Shown here: one piece after another, positions 31,335-41,358 of the stretch
How positions within the stretch are numbered: position 1 is the stretch's first letter
Layout of the letters: every line of letters starts with the position of its first letter
NCBI RefSeq assembly: GCF_000227135.1
Contig: NC_018261.1
Span: 1,066,333 to 1,130,332, forward strand
From: Leishmania donovani
Lineage: Eukaryota > Euglenozoa > Kinetoplastea > Trypanosomatida > Trypanosomatidae
Reading direction: 5' to 3'
Length of the DNA: 64,000 nt
Position numbers and translations under genes: made by a program
Notes under the pieces: model-generated
Databases searched by the model: none
Told to the model about the DNA's origin: nothing
Seen by the model: the letters and a program-made list of their open reading frames with translations, nothing else

Positions 31335-33077
31335 ATGACCAACACTCATACACACTCACCAATGACCTGTGCACCACAGGTTCACCACTCTGCACCTAAT
31401 ATCCTTGCGTTTCACGAGAGCCATCATGATTTGATAAAGGGCACACTCGCGCCCGACCTGCATGGCAACCTCCCGCGCCACCTTAGCAGTGTGATTCTGC
31501 AGACAAACCGGGCACCATTTCGGCTACCTGCTACGGGCGCGCCGCGGTCCTCACCGTATCGCACGCCGCAGTGGACTGAGCTCAGCGAGTGCATTCGTGA
31601 AGTGTCGCCACCTCCCTTCCCAGATGAGGATGTCCGTCGCCTCGCCGGATCCCGCGCAGAGCCGCTCTCTCACTCGCCATCGACGATGTCTTTGCCAGGA
31701 TATGCGGTGGTAAGGCGCCTCGCAGATCTTTCTCAGGCGTCCGATGTAGACCCGGCAGCCATCACAGCCGCTCTGCGAGAGGCTGAGAGGGTGCTGGAGG
31801 TTCCCATGGACGCCGGCACAAACCGTGAATATGCACGCTGCAGCGGTGCGATGATTGCCGAGCGCTCCACAGACGAGGAGCGCTTACCTCTGAGTCGTGG
31901 GCGAGCGACATCGTCGGTCGCGTCATCCGCCTCTGCCCGGCTTCGCGAGGAGGATGCTCAATCGCGATGCCCGCGCCACCACCATGAGCACCCGCGGCAT
32001 CAGCGCCACCACTGCGATGGGAGCCGTGCACTTTCACCTGAGCACGTCACTGCAGCCTCCGGATTAGGGGCAGCATCTTGCTTCCACAGCTCCTCACCCT
32101 GGGGCTGGCCAGCCCCCGCACCTGTCCTTTCTGGATCGCCGGCGCCGCCCCGTCCCGCTCCCACTGCAACAAATTCGCCAGCGAACAACCACGCCGGCCC
32201 CCATGCATCTTCCAGCACAGCGGGCGTTCTTGACCCCACCCTGCGTTGGTATGACGTGTACTACGCCTGGATGTTCTACTACCAGCAGCTGTACGCCGCA
32301 CAGGCGCTGCAGGAACAGCAGCGGCAGCGCGCGAAGCGAGGGAAGAGAGAGAAGAGAGAGAGTCACCGCACTCCTCACGGCAGGCATGCTGTCTCTCGCG
32401 CAGCCAGCTCGGGGCCGGAAGCGTCGATGGGAAACCAAGAAGATGGCACCCACTATGCTCACGTGCTGCGGCAGCCTCGCGCCGTGGCACGGGTAGAGCG
32501 AGGTGGCGGTCCCGAAGGGGCCGTTCGTAGTATGTCCGAGGCTTCCGTGTCAATGAGTGCACAGCCGATTCGTCATCATTGCCCCATTTCACCTCCAAAG
32601 CCAAGCACTCACACCCGCGCGTCGCAAACACCACGGGTGCCGGGTGAGAAAAACGCAAAAGGTGACGACCGGGCAGCGCGTCTTCGCGCGGAGCTGCGCC
32701 GCCTCGAGGAGGAGTACGCGACCTTGTCGTCTTCGTTGGCCGATGTCGAAGGTGACGAGGCGCAGCCTCCGACCTGTGCTGATGGCCGCATCAGACACTT
32801 TGCTGCTGCCTCTGCCGCAGGCGCGACCATCGCAAGACCGCAGCCAGCGTGTCCACCTGCACCAGCAGAGGCTCGCGCGCAGAGGGGTAAGTGGCTGGAC
32901 AGCCGCGACGATGTCGGCCCAACCTCGCACCGAGGTTCTGCAGCTCCAGCGGAAACGTGGCAGGCTCTTTCGGAGCGTCAGCGCAACGAAACCTTTCACT
33001 CGATGGCGCGCGTCCGCGCAAGTCGTGGTCCCTCACCACAGCCGCTCTCACGTCAGCGACCACAGTGGCGACACTGA
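31335..33077 (+). CDS. Hypothetical protein, 580 residues, with coiled coil
   Basis: Not recognised. The ATG at 31335 opens a frame with balanced composition in its first 170 residues. A His/Arg-rich and Ser/Ala/Pro-rich middle follows. Near residues 304-330 is a striking aromatic and Gln-rich segment (WYDVYYAWMFYYQQLYAAQ), which may be an amphipathic helix or short linear motif. A basic run (RQRAKRGKREKRE) comes right after. A predicted coiled coil lies at about 448-475 (RLRAELRRLEEEYATLSSSL). The end is Arg/Pro/Gln-rich. There is no signal peptide and no membrane segment. The mix of disorder, an aromatic patch and a coiled coil is common among trypanosomatid cytoskeletal proteins, but that is only a possibility. 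Spacing from neighbours is ordinary. Existence of the gene is likely; the exact start and function are open. Confidence 0.75.
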   Translation: MTNTHTHSPMTCAPQVHHSAPNILAFHESHHDLIKGTLAPDLHGNLPRHLSSVILQTNRAPFRLPATGAPRSSPYRTPQWTELSECIREVSPPPFPDEDVRRLAGSRAEPLSHSPSTMSLPGYAVVRRLADLSQASDVDPAAITAALREAERVLEVPMDAGTNREYARCSGAMIAERSTDEERLPLSRGRATSSVASSASARLREEDAQSRCPRHHHEHPRHQRHHCDGSRALSPEHVTAASGLGAASCFHSSSPWGWPAPAPVLSGSPAPPRPAPTATNSPANNHAGPHASSSTAGVLDPTLRWYDVYYAWMFYYQQLYAAQALQEQQRQRAKRGKREKRESHRTPHGRHAVSRAASSGPEASMGNQEDGTHYAHVLRQPRAVARVERGGGPEGAVRSMSEASVSMSAQPIRHHCPISPPKPSTHTRASQTPRVPGEKNAKGDDRAARLRAELRRLEEEYATLSSSLADVEGDEAQPPTCADGRIRHFAAASAAGATIARPQPACPPAPAEARAQRGKWLDSRDDVGPTSHRGSAAPAETWQALSERQRNETFHSMARVRASRGPSPQPLSRQRPQWRH

Positions 33078-33814
33078 CGGCGCACCGGCGACGGCTGCGT
33101 TTTTTTTTTTCCTGCGGTGTTTCCGCGCAACGGTGCGACGTTACAAGGACGCACAGGAGAACTTGAGGAAAGAGGCAAAACACGTGAGTCACCGAAGCGC
33201 AGCACTCCAGCTCGCTGTGCCGTTGTCGCGCAGCCATGCCTGCAACACCGAAGACGGAAGAATGAAGAAGATCCGGAGGGGAGATTCGCACAGAGGGAGG
33301 CACAGAGCGACGGTGTCTTTTGTATGTCTGCCGTTCGACTTGTTTTCACGAGAGACTTGAGGGAGCTGGAGAGGAGGTCAGTAGGGAGACGCCGATACCT
33401 CGCAGGTGCCATGTGCCCCGTTCGACACGCCGACAGCGGCAGAGCAGCCGTGAGTTTTGTATGCCCCCACCCCCTCCCCCGCCTATGACGCTGCTCTGCA
33501 CTCGTGTCCAATCTATCCACGCATATTCTCCCCTTCTTTCAACTCCGTTCTCGATCCTTTCTCTTTCTCGCCGGAATCGCTCACACACCAGCTGCGCAGT
33601 CAACAACCGGAGGTGGATCACTTGACCTTCCGTGCTCATCCGCGCGTGCCGACTTTCTCTTTTTTTTCCGTTATCCCCGAACGAACTCTGTCCCTTTTTC
33701 CCCTCCTGAGATTAAAATTTTTTTTTCTCCGTTAGTGACCCTCCTCATCATCGCCCACCCTTGTTTCTCCGAGTGAGCATTCCTTCCCATTTTCTCGTCT
33801 TCATCTGCATCACT
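33078..33814. other. Spacer between the 580-residue protein and eIF3g
   Basis: No credible gene. The stretch contains a poly-T run near 33101-33110, long CT-tracts at about 33525-33570 and 33640-33670, and the likely splice acceptor of eIF3g at 33720-33735. Confidence 0.65.
33715..33735 (+). promoter_or_regulatory. Candidate trans-splice acceptor for eIF3g
   Basis: A T-run followed by CTCCGTTAG, with AG at 33734-33735. No ATG lies between it and the start at 33815, giving a leader of about 80 nt. Confidence 0.5.
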
Positions 33815-34582
33815 ATGTCGAACTGGGCAGATGCCGCGCAGGACGAGGAGCAGTACCAGGCAGCGTACGGCTCCGACGACAACGACAGCTACTCCGAGTA
33901 CCAGGAGCCGAAGCCGTCATGGGATACTGCCAAGACGGAGATCACCTTCGAGGTGGACGCCGATGGCAACCGCTTCGAGGTGATGCGGAAGGTGCGCTCG
34001 TACCACGTCGATCGCCCGGTCACGATGGCGGACATTCGCGCGAAGCTCGCGCACTTTGGCAAGGGCAAGGGCGACCAGTCCACTCTCGTCTCGGCGGAGC
34101 CGCCGCTGGCGCTTGAGATGGGCTCAGTCGACCAGTTCGAGCGCGAGAGCCGTGCGGAGGTGAAGCGTATGATTCACGAGGCTAGCGGTATCGACGTCGC
34201 TGTCAAGGACGAGCACCTGCGTATTGTGCGCGAGATGGAGGAGAAGGCGAAAAAGGATCCAAGGGTAGTGCGCAGCGGCGCCGGCTCCACCTGGGGCGCG
34301 ATTGCGTCCAAGTCTACGGACAACCGCGAACAGTCAACCACCGGCATCCGTATTCGCAACTTGTCCGACGACATCACGCAGGAGAACCTGTCCCGCATTT
34401 TCGAGGGTCGCGGGTGGATCACGAAGAACGTGCGCATTCCTCGCGGCGACAACAACCAGACGCGCGGTTTCGCGTTTGTGATCTTCGAGGAGGCGTGGAT
34501 GGCGGATGCGGCCATCAAGGAAGGCAAGTTCCACTTCAAAAATGTGGTGCTGGACGTCTCGCGTGCCGAGACCCGCACGTAA
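33815..34582 (+). CDS. EIF3G: Eukaryotic translation initiation factor 3 subunit G (RRM protein)
   Basis: A 255-residue protein with an N-terminal acidic region beginning MSNWADAAQDEEQ, like the WAD start of eIF3g, a charged middle, and a single C-terminal RRM at about 178-253. RNP2 is IRIRNL (178-183) and RNP1 is RGFAFVIF (217-224). The order (N-terminal eIF3g region, then RRM at the very end) fits eIF3g, which binds eIF3i and eIF4B and helps scanning; a role in translation initiation in the cytoplasm is inferred. The CCHC zinc knuckle of human eIF3g is not evident here. The frame opens at 33761 with TTG, upstream of the ATG at 33815, which is the first ATG after the candidate splice acceptor. 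An RRM protein is certain; the eIF3g name is likely. Confidence 0.85.
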   Translation: MSNWADAAQDEEQYQAAYGSDDNDSYSEYQEPKPSWDTAKTEITFEVDADGNRFEVMRKVRSYHVDRPVTMADIRAKLAHFGKGKGDQSTLVSAEPPLALEMGSVDQFERESRAEVKRMIHEASGIDVAVKDEHLRIVREMEEKAKKDPRVVRSGAGSTWGAIASKSTDNREQSTTGIRIRNLSDDITQENLSRIFEGRGWITKNVRIPRGDNNQTRGFAFVIFEEAWMADAAIKEGKFHFKNVVLDVSRAETRT

Positions 34583-36341
34583 GTTGCCGAGAATGCTTCT
34601 CCCCCCTCCGTTCCCTCCTCATGCAAGTCGACGCTTTCCCTCTTTTTGGGTATTCGTCTGGTGTGCGCGTGCGTGCGTATAAAGGGCTTGTCGCAGTGGG
34701 GCAGTAGTGTGTGTTTGTGTGTGCCGCATCGGGACTTGGTGAGTGCGCCGCTTGTGCGGCACTAATCGCAGCAGCCTCTGCTGTGCGCTGTCGCCGCGCA
34801 TGTGGAATTCCCTTGCGTGCGGTGCCAGCCTGCGCCTAACTGGTGATGCGGCGAGGCGCCTGGACAGGAAACAAATGGCGACGGTGAGCGATGCCCCCGT
34901 GAGATTTGTGACCGCCACTGCGGTCGGCTTCTCTCTCTGTTGTTGTTGGTGTTGGTCGTTGCTGGGATACTGACGTGTGTTGTGGGTGCGCCGGGGCGCT
35001 CGTGTTTTTCCCGACAGGGGCAGCGCGCGCGCTCTCGTGTGTTGGGGTTGCTCGCTTCGTTTTATTATCATTATTAAATGTGTGCCTCCCTCCCTAAGAC
35101 GGAGAAAAAAAGCCAACAAAAACTAACCGAAGAGGACAACACAAGAGACACACGTGGTGCCGATGGACGCCAACACACAAATAACAAACGAGCCAAGAGA
35201 GACTGCCACACAGAGACCTTAAGACAGCAAAGGGCGCTGGGCGCAGCGAGTCGTGCGTGTGTGTGTTTGTGGTGGTAGTGGTGGTGGCGGTGGGAAATGC
35301 AGTATGCTACCACCGACTGTCTCGTGTGGCAGCCGTGATTCCGCCAAGCGACTCCGGCAGCGACAAGGCTGCGTCGCCTTTCGCTTTCTTGCAGGATACT
35401 GTTTGGACGCGCCATGAAGAAACGCAGGCTGTGGGATGCAGGTAGAGAAGACCGGCCAGTGGCGTGCGTTCCAGCCAGCTCTCCCACCTATGGCTTTTAC
35501 CCTCTCGTCTTTGGTCTTCACAGGCCATGGCCATCGCGCCGTCTCTACCGTGACGCGTATCGACTCCATCGCACCTCCCAGCTGCATCGTGTGCCTGCGA
35601 TCCCCTCTTTCAATCCCATCATCTTTCTTTTCTTGTCCTTGTATCACTGTATTTCTCTCGGCCTGCACACTCTTTTGCTTCGGCTTTTCAGCTGTGGAAT
35701 CGTCAGTGGAGAGCGCAGACAAGCACGTACACGTGAACATAAGGAGCGGCAGCGTGCTTCGACTGTTTTGGCCTTGTAGGCGCGTGGGTTTGTTAGTTTA
35801 CCTGAGTCTGTGGGCGTTCGTGTGCCGCACCACTGATACATACATAGATACAAACACACGGTGACGCCAGTTTATATGCTGTGGTGCTCTGGGCACGGGG
35901 CCCATCACCGGTGCGCGACCACTGCTCAACTCCGCACCCACCTTCATTTTTTTTTTTTGGTAGCCCTCCGCTGATCTCTCTTCTTGCTGTGCCTTTCTGT
36001 CTTGCTCACTCTCTGCGTGTGTTCGCGTGTGTGTGTGTGTATCTCCGCTTATCGTGTACACTTGACGCGTGTCGTGCGGTAGAGGCCACGAAGGGTCGCT
36101 CGAAACGTTTGTGCGCGAGCGTTTACCGTTTTCCAGGGTCCGTTGGTTCTTTGTGCGCCGCTCATTTGTGCTCGTCTCTTCTCGTAATAACCGTGCGTCT
36201 CCCTTTGTACTCCGTTGGGGCTCTCGGTCTCGCTTTCGGCCCCTGCCGTGTTTTTCTTTTGTCCTGCTTTGACCTGCCGTGCGACACGGTGTCGTACAGC
36301 GAGCGCATCACCGACAACCTCTCGTGCAAATTCCGCGCGCC
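34583..36341. other. Spacer between eIF3g and the 451-residue protein
   Basis: No credible gene. Notable are a (GGT/GGC)-like run near 35271-35290, poly-T near 35947-35960 and (GT)n at about 36023-36040. Several open frames exceed 120 codons, but all have shadow-like composition. Confidence 0.6.
36247..36299 (+). promoter_or_regulatory. Candidate trans-splice acceptor for the 451-residue protein
   Basis: A pyrimidine tract (about 36249-36270) with the next AG at 36298-36299. The leader to the ATG at 36342 would be about 42 nt. Confidence 0.4.
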
Positions 36342-37697
36342 ATGTCTTCCAGGCGCGGCCGCCAGTGGCAATCACCGAGCGGGGGCGACGACAACGGCCT
36401 TCGGCGCGACTCATCTGCGAGATACTCCAGCAGCGCGCACACAAAGTCGCTGCGCTACGGCAACGGAGGTGGATTCCGCAGCAATGACTCCAGGAGGACA
36501 GTGGACACGTCGGACCGGTACTGCGACATGTATACACTTCAATGGGGCTGTGCATCGTCGAGTGATGGGGCGAGGACCGCTCGAATCGGGGAGGTACAAG
36601 TTGGATCCACGTCTCGAGATTGCCGGCGACGAGACGCTAGTCGCGGCAGCGGAGTGAGTGGGCCGGGCGCCCGAGGAAGGAGTGCACGTGGTGGCAACAG
36701 GCAGTACGACGCGCCCTCCTCGTGGTCTACATCGTCCTACACCTACTCGTACTCAGGCAGTGACGCCAACAACGGCGACTCCTCGAGTGAAGAGAGAGCA
36801 CGGGACCAGAATAGGGTCTATGCTGGCTCGCGTGCACGAAAGCGGCAGGAAACGAAATCGTCGCGGCCAACGCCACTCGGAAGTGCCAGATCCCCAATAC
36901 GCGTCACGCCCACTGGGCCCCCTCCGCTGGACGCGCCGCCGCCCGGTGCGATCCGGTGGGTGGACGATGGCCGTAGAGGCAGAGAGGTGTACCGCGGCGA
37001 GAACGAGTCCAAGGCTGGCTCACTGTCGCGCCAGCACACCGACGCGGATGAGCAGGACGCTGCGATGATGAAGCCGGCGGCGTCGCTCCGACCCCTTTTG
37101 TCGGCCAGGACACCTTCACTGCAGCCGACTGGCATGCTGCGGCGTGTCATCGCAGCCGTTGCATACTACCGCGGTGTTCCTCCGCCGCCGTCCGTCCCAC
37201 CGGAGGTGATTCTCGCTTTTGACGAGTACGTTTCGCGTGGGTCGGTGATGCTGAAGTTCGCTTCTCGTGGCCCGCCTCACCAGCGCTTCTTTGCGATTCG
37301 CTTCCTGGACGTCATGGCGGGCTCGATACGGTTGGGCTGTGGGCGGGCATATGACCAGCGGCCGAGCATTCTCCACGCGGTATTGTCATGGTATCGAAGC
37401 GCGTCCAGTCGGCGCATGATTCGCTTCTTGCCGCTGCACGACTTGATCGAGGTGAAGGCGGACGGGGCAGATCACCGGTACGTTCGCCGGCGAACGGTGC
37501 AGCCCGGCCTCTTACGTGGCCCACGCTCGGGACTCGTGACAACGTACGTGCGCGCTGACTTCATTGTGCAGTTTCGCTTCTGCTCACGCCTTTCGCGGGC
37601 AGAGGAAACACTGGCGCTTATGGCAGAAAACCGCACCCAGTATTTGGCATGGCTCGTGGTGGGCTCATTCATTAGCCAGATCGGCGAAATTTACTAG
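36342..37697 (+). CDS. Hypothetical protein, 451 residues, disordered N-terminus and conserved-looking C-terminal domain
   Basis: Not recognised. Residues 1 to about 260 are rich in Ser, Arg, Gly, Asp and Tyr and look disordered, with RG/SR-like dipeptides. From about 265 to the end the sequence becomes compact: a helix (LRRVIAAVAYY), then alternating hydrophobic strands (VMLKFASRG, RFFAIRFLDV, MIRFLPLHDLIEVKAD, TTYVRADFIVQFRFCSR) and a final long helix (AEETLALMAENRTQYLAWLV). Strands followed by a C-terminal helix resemble a PH-like fold, though this is my reading and not a proven match. There is no signal peptide or membrane segment. An Arg-rich disordered arm before a PH-like domain could suit a membrane- or cytoskeleton-associated protein. 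The ATG at 36342 is preferred over upstream TTG/GTG-type openings because it follows the predicted splice site. Confidence 0.78.
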   Translation: MSSRRGRQWQSPSGGDDNGLRRDSSARYSSSAHTKSLRYGNGGGFRSNDSRRTVDTSDRYCDMYTLQWGCASSSDGARTARIGEVQVGSTSRDCRRRDASRGSGVSGPGARGRSARGGNRQYDAPSSWSTSSYTYSYSGSDANNGDSSSEERARDQNRVYAGSRARKRQETKSSRPTPLGSARSPIRVTPTGPPPLDAPPPGAIRWVDDGRRGREVYRGENESKAGSLSRQHTDADEQDAAMMKPAASLRPLLSARTPSLQPTGMLRRVIAAVAYYRGVPPPPSVPPEVILAFDEYVSRGSVMLKFASRGPPHQRFFAIRFLDVMAGSIRLGCGRAYDQRPSILHAVLSWYRSASSRRMIRFLPLHDLIEVKADGADHRYVRRRTVQPGLLRGPRSGLVTTYVRADFIVQFRFCSRLSRAEETLALMAENRTQYLAWLVVGSFISQIGEIY

Positions 37698-39134
37698 GAC
37701 CGAAACGAAGAGCGTTGTGCCTTGAAAGGGTGGGGTGATGGCTTGTTGTGACACAGTGTTGCTATGTGTCTGTAGGCTTGTGCGCGCGTGTACGCTCAGT
37801 GCCGCACTCCTTTCTCACTTGGCTCCTCCACTTGGGCGACATGAGTTTCCCCTCCCTCCCCCTCCCCCCTGTGTCCTCGGAGGCGGTGCGTGCCCCTCGT
37901 TCTGCTGCTGTACAGCTCTAACTTTGTGTTCTTCCCTTCCCCCCTGTGTACCACTACACTTGTGATCGTGGCGAGGCCTCAGCAAGCTGCCTCCACCTTC
38001 GAATTCAACATGTTGATGATGCCGACGAGTAGAACGCCCGCGTTTACTGGAGTTCAGCTTCTCTCAAGCTCTGCCATTCGCCGCCTAGGTTTCTGTTCGA
38101 CGCTATGCAACGAAGGCCGGCAGGGGTGGGGGTGTGGTAAGCTCGTAGTAGCAACTCGCCATGCCGCCCTTGCCTCACCTTGAGCAATCGTGGTAGGCAG
38201 CTGACAGGAAGGACACTCACGCCTGCACGTCCTTTATGGGGGGGGGCATTGATGTGTCCTTTCTTTGTGTGCATGTGTATGTTTTGTTCGTTGGGTTTAT
38301 GGCCGCCCCGCTGCGACGGTTTCCTTGTTTTGTGTGAACTGTTCGCCATCGTGTCGAATGCTGCCCCCGTGCTTTTGCGTAGGAGCAGCTGTAGTGACAT
38401 AGTGAGTAAACACACCTTGAAGCAACCAACCGCGTTCTCGCCCTCTTTCAACGTCCCCCTTCTCGCTCCCTGACCCCCTCCTTCTCTCGGATGTTCTCTC
38501 TCTGCCGCTTCATGCTATTTCTCACCCACGAAAAAAAAACTATATGTACACGCATATATCGTTCTTCACGGCATTGCCGCACGCGGCACTCTGCCACAGC
38601 CGCTTCGTTCACATCGCAGTGGATATTCACAAACGCGAACGCACACACACACACACACAGGCCGAGGGCACTGAAGGATCCAGCGCACTCGCTTGCACAG
38701 TGCTCGCCCCTCTCTTCTGCGTGGCTGTCTTTTGTTTTTTCATACTTTGTCTTTCCGTTTTTTTCGCGAGCGTTTTGGGTTGGATTTGTGAGGGAGAAGG
38801 CGCGGGGGAGCGGTGGGGCGCCATGTTAACCCTTCTCCCCAACCCAATCTCACTTCCTGTGCGTTCCTGTCTTATGTCTTTTTGCCGTGTTTCAAACTGG
38901 TCACGCTTTTTTTTTGCCTCCCTCGCCATTACGAGAGCGCTTCTTCCCTGTTAGCGCCCAGCAACGAACAACCCTTTGCGAGTGCGCGCTTCTCTCTCGT
39001 CTCGCTCTCGTTCCCCATAATCTTTTCCCATCGCCCGTCGCACACGCACATAAGCTCATTCGCGACATCCACCATCTGCGCGCAACCACGAGAAATCAAC
39101 GAGGGAACAACAACACCAACACAGAGAAGCAAAG
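37698..39134. other. Spacer between the 451-residue protein and the MFS transporter
   Basis: No credible gene. Contains G-runs at 38238-38247, A-run and AT island at 38531-38562, (CA)n at 38641-38659 and T-tracts near 38756-38766 and 38906-38916. A CT-tract at 38985-39030 precedes the transporter. Confidence 0.6.
38985..39054 (+). promoter_or_regulatory. Candidate trans-splice acceptor for the MFS transporter
   Basis: CT-rich tract followed by AG at 39053-39054, leaving about 80 nt before the ATG at 39135. Confidence 0.4.
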
Positions 39135-41156
39135 ATGCAGACAACTGCTGCCAATATGGTTGAGGTGGTGAGGCACTACACGGCGAATCTCCGTACTTTC
39201 TTCACCATCCCGCCGCTTTCCGAGTCCATGGCCGGCGTTATCATTCTCTTCGTCTTCATGAACAGCATGGCCACCTCCATCTGGATGTCCAACGCGTGGC
39301 CGCCATTCGTGTACCTTCTCTTCAACAATAGCAACCTTGCCGTTGGCGTTGTTGCGGGTGTCAACGGCTTCTTCGAGCTGTCCTGCGCTATTGTCAGCGG
39401 CCACATCGCGGACAAAGTCTGGGGCCCGTCTCACACGCTCATCTTTGCGGTACGATTGGGCATGGTGAAACTCTGCATTGTCGCCCTGGCAATCTGGATG
39501 AAGCATCATTGGCTGCTCATTGTCGCGCAAATGTTTGAGGGCTGCTACATGGGGCTGAACCTCACGTGTGTGGAGTCCGTGTTTGCGCAGTGCCTGCGCA
39601 CGGGCGAGCGCGACCGACTCTACAGCTTAAAATTCAGCGTCGAGTCTGTCGGTCCCATTGTGGGGCTCATTTCGTCTCTGTTTCTCTACTTGATTGTTGG
39701 CACAGAATGGAACGTTCAGGTGCTGCAGATCGTCATGACATGCGGGGTGGCGCTGCACCTGATGTCCATGATCATCTTCTCGAAGTTGTTTGTGGCACTG
39801 CCGTCCCACCTAGACGAAAAGCGGAAGGCTGCCGCGGCGACGGATATTGTCCTCATCGACGACATCCACTGCGAGGGCGGTGGTGTGCCCAGCGCACCCG
39901 TTCGCACGTACAATGTGGAGGAGCGGCGTGTCACGGACGCGGCGGGCCATGAAGGAGAGGTAGATGAGGAGTTGTCGCCGTCGAACCTCGTGCAGAGCGA
40001 CAAGACGGACACCACGGATTGCGCTCCCTCATCTATCACATACCCGACGAACAACAGTTGCTCTCCTTCGCTAGTGAGTCACTATGGGCCCTCAGTGTGT
40101 GCCACCCGCAGCACGGATGCTGCTTTGCTGCAGAACAAGCAGGGTACGACGGCTGTGGGGATGGAACCGTACCAGCAGGCCGCCTCGGCTGGCGAGGGAG
40201 CGACGAGCGTTGCGGTCGGTCCGGATAGCGCTGGCAACCCAACGTCGCTCATCCATACCCGGCAAGGTGGTCCAAGCTCACTAGTGGACATCCACAACAT
40301 CCCGGCCGGCACGCACATCGAGTACGTGGACCACGAGTACGAGGAGGCTTCCGCCTGCCGCCGCAGGGTGATGGACTGCTTTCCATTGCGTATCTACCCT
40401 ATGGCCATTGTCGCGTGCGATGTTGTCCTTTTGTTGGGCAGCGGCATGATAACACGATACTTACCGCTGTTTTTGATGAAGAACTACAACGTGTCCCTGG
40501 CCACGATTTGCGTGCTGAACCTGTTCAACTCGTTCTTGATCACGCTTATGGCCATCATCAACGGTTTCATCGGCAAGCGGTACGGCCGCATTCGCGCTGC
40601 GATGCCACCCAAGGTGATCGGTACCTTTTTGCTGCTGTACATGGCGCTGGCGCAGAAGACGCGGTACGGTTCGAAATTCTGGATGTCCCTGGCGTATGTA
40701 TTCCGCAATGCCTTGATGAACTGCACGGTTGGACTGTCTCGCGCGCTCATTATGGATTTAGTGCCCGAGCATCGCCACAGCCGGTGGAACGCACTAGAGT
40801 CGGTGCAGTCTGCGGGTTGGTCGGGCTCGGCTATCCTCGGTGGCCTCATGGCGGACAAGTTCGGCTACGGCGCAGCCTTTGTCTTCACGTTCTTCTTCCA
40901 CTTCTTTTCCACATCGGCGCTGGTACCTTTCACAGTGCGAAACGACGCACGCTTGCCGCAGCCGGTGCTCGTTTACGACGGTCCTCCTCCACAGACGTCG
41001 GTCCACGAACAAAGAACGCGGGGGCTCTCGTCACCGACGCGGATGCCCTCGCCGCCCCCGCTGACGACTACGACGAAAGTCGCGGTGGCAGAGCTGGCGA
41101 CTGAAAATGTGCGCAGAATAGCTTCGTGCACTTCGGTGAATCGAGAAGCTGAGTAA
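39135..41156 (+). CDS. Major facilitator superfamily-type transporter
   Basis: A 673-residue polytopic protein. The first half (about 30-225) shows six hydrophobic helices; between helices 2 and 3 is the MFS-like turn SGHIADKVWG, corresponding to the GxxxDRxG loop. A long hydrophilic loop (about 226-415) rich in Ser, Thr, Asp and Glu separates the halves. The second half (about 415-620) has another six helices with the repeat-like GFIGKRYGRIRAA turn. A Pro/Thr-rich cytosolic tail follows. This 6+6 layout is the MFS pattern. The substrate cannot be read from the sequence; some distantly related MFS proteins are annotated only as hypothetical in kinetoplastids. No N-terminal signal peptide is seen, and the ATG at 39135 lies shortly before helix 1. 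Class is well supported; substrate and membrane are unknown. Confidence 0.85.
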   Translation: MQTTAANMVEVVRHYTANLRTFFTIPPLSESMAGVIILFVFMNSMATSIWMSNAWPPFVYLLFNNSNLAVGVVAGVNGFFELSCAIVSGHIADKVWGPSHTLIFAVRLGMVKLCIVALAIWMKHHWLLIVAQMFEGCYMGLNLTCVESVFAQCLRTGERDRLYSLKFSVESVGPIVGLISSLFLYLIVGTEWNVQVLQIVMTCGVALHLMSMIIFSKLFVALPSHLDEKRKAAAATDIVLIDDIHCEGGGVPSAPVRTYNVEERRVTDAAGHEGEVDEELSPSNLVQSDKTDTTDCAPSSITYPTNNSCSPSLVSHYGPSVCATRSTDAALLQNKQGTTAVGMEPYQQAASAGEGATSVAVGPDSAGNPTSLIHTRQGGPSSLVDIHNIPAGTHIEYVDHEYEEASACRRRVMDCFPLRIYPMAIVACDVVLLLGSGMITRYLPLFLMKNYNVSLATICVLNLFNSFLITLMAIINGFIGKRYGRIRAAMPPKVIGTFLLLYMALAQKTRYGSKFWMSLAYVFRNALMNCTVGLSRALIMDLVPEHRHSRWNALESVQSAGWSGSAILGGLMADKFGYGAAFVFTFFFHFFSTSALVPFTVRNDARLPQPVLVYDGPPPQTSVHEQRTRGLSSPTRMPSPPPLTTTTKVAVAELATENVRRIASCTSVNREAE

Positions 41157-41337
41157 GGCATATCGGAAGCGAACGTAGAAGAGAAAAAATGGCGTCTGCT
41201 GCGGCAGCCTTGCGCACCAAACAACAGCATGCCTGCTGGCTTGCGTGCTTCTCTCTTTTTTTTTTTTTGAAATCGCTACTCTGTTGCCTGTGGAATATAT
41301 ATGTATATGCATATACTCTCTCTGTATTTCGAAGGCC

Positions 41338-41358
41338 ATATATATATATATATATATT
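41338..41358. repeat. (AT)n microsatellite
   Basis: About ten AT units, directly downstream of another AT-rich near-palindrome at 41294-41316. Confidence 0.9.
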
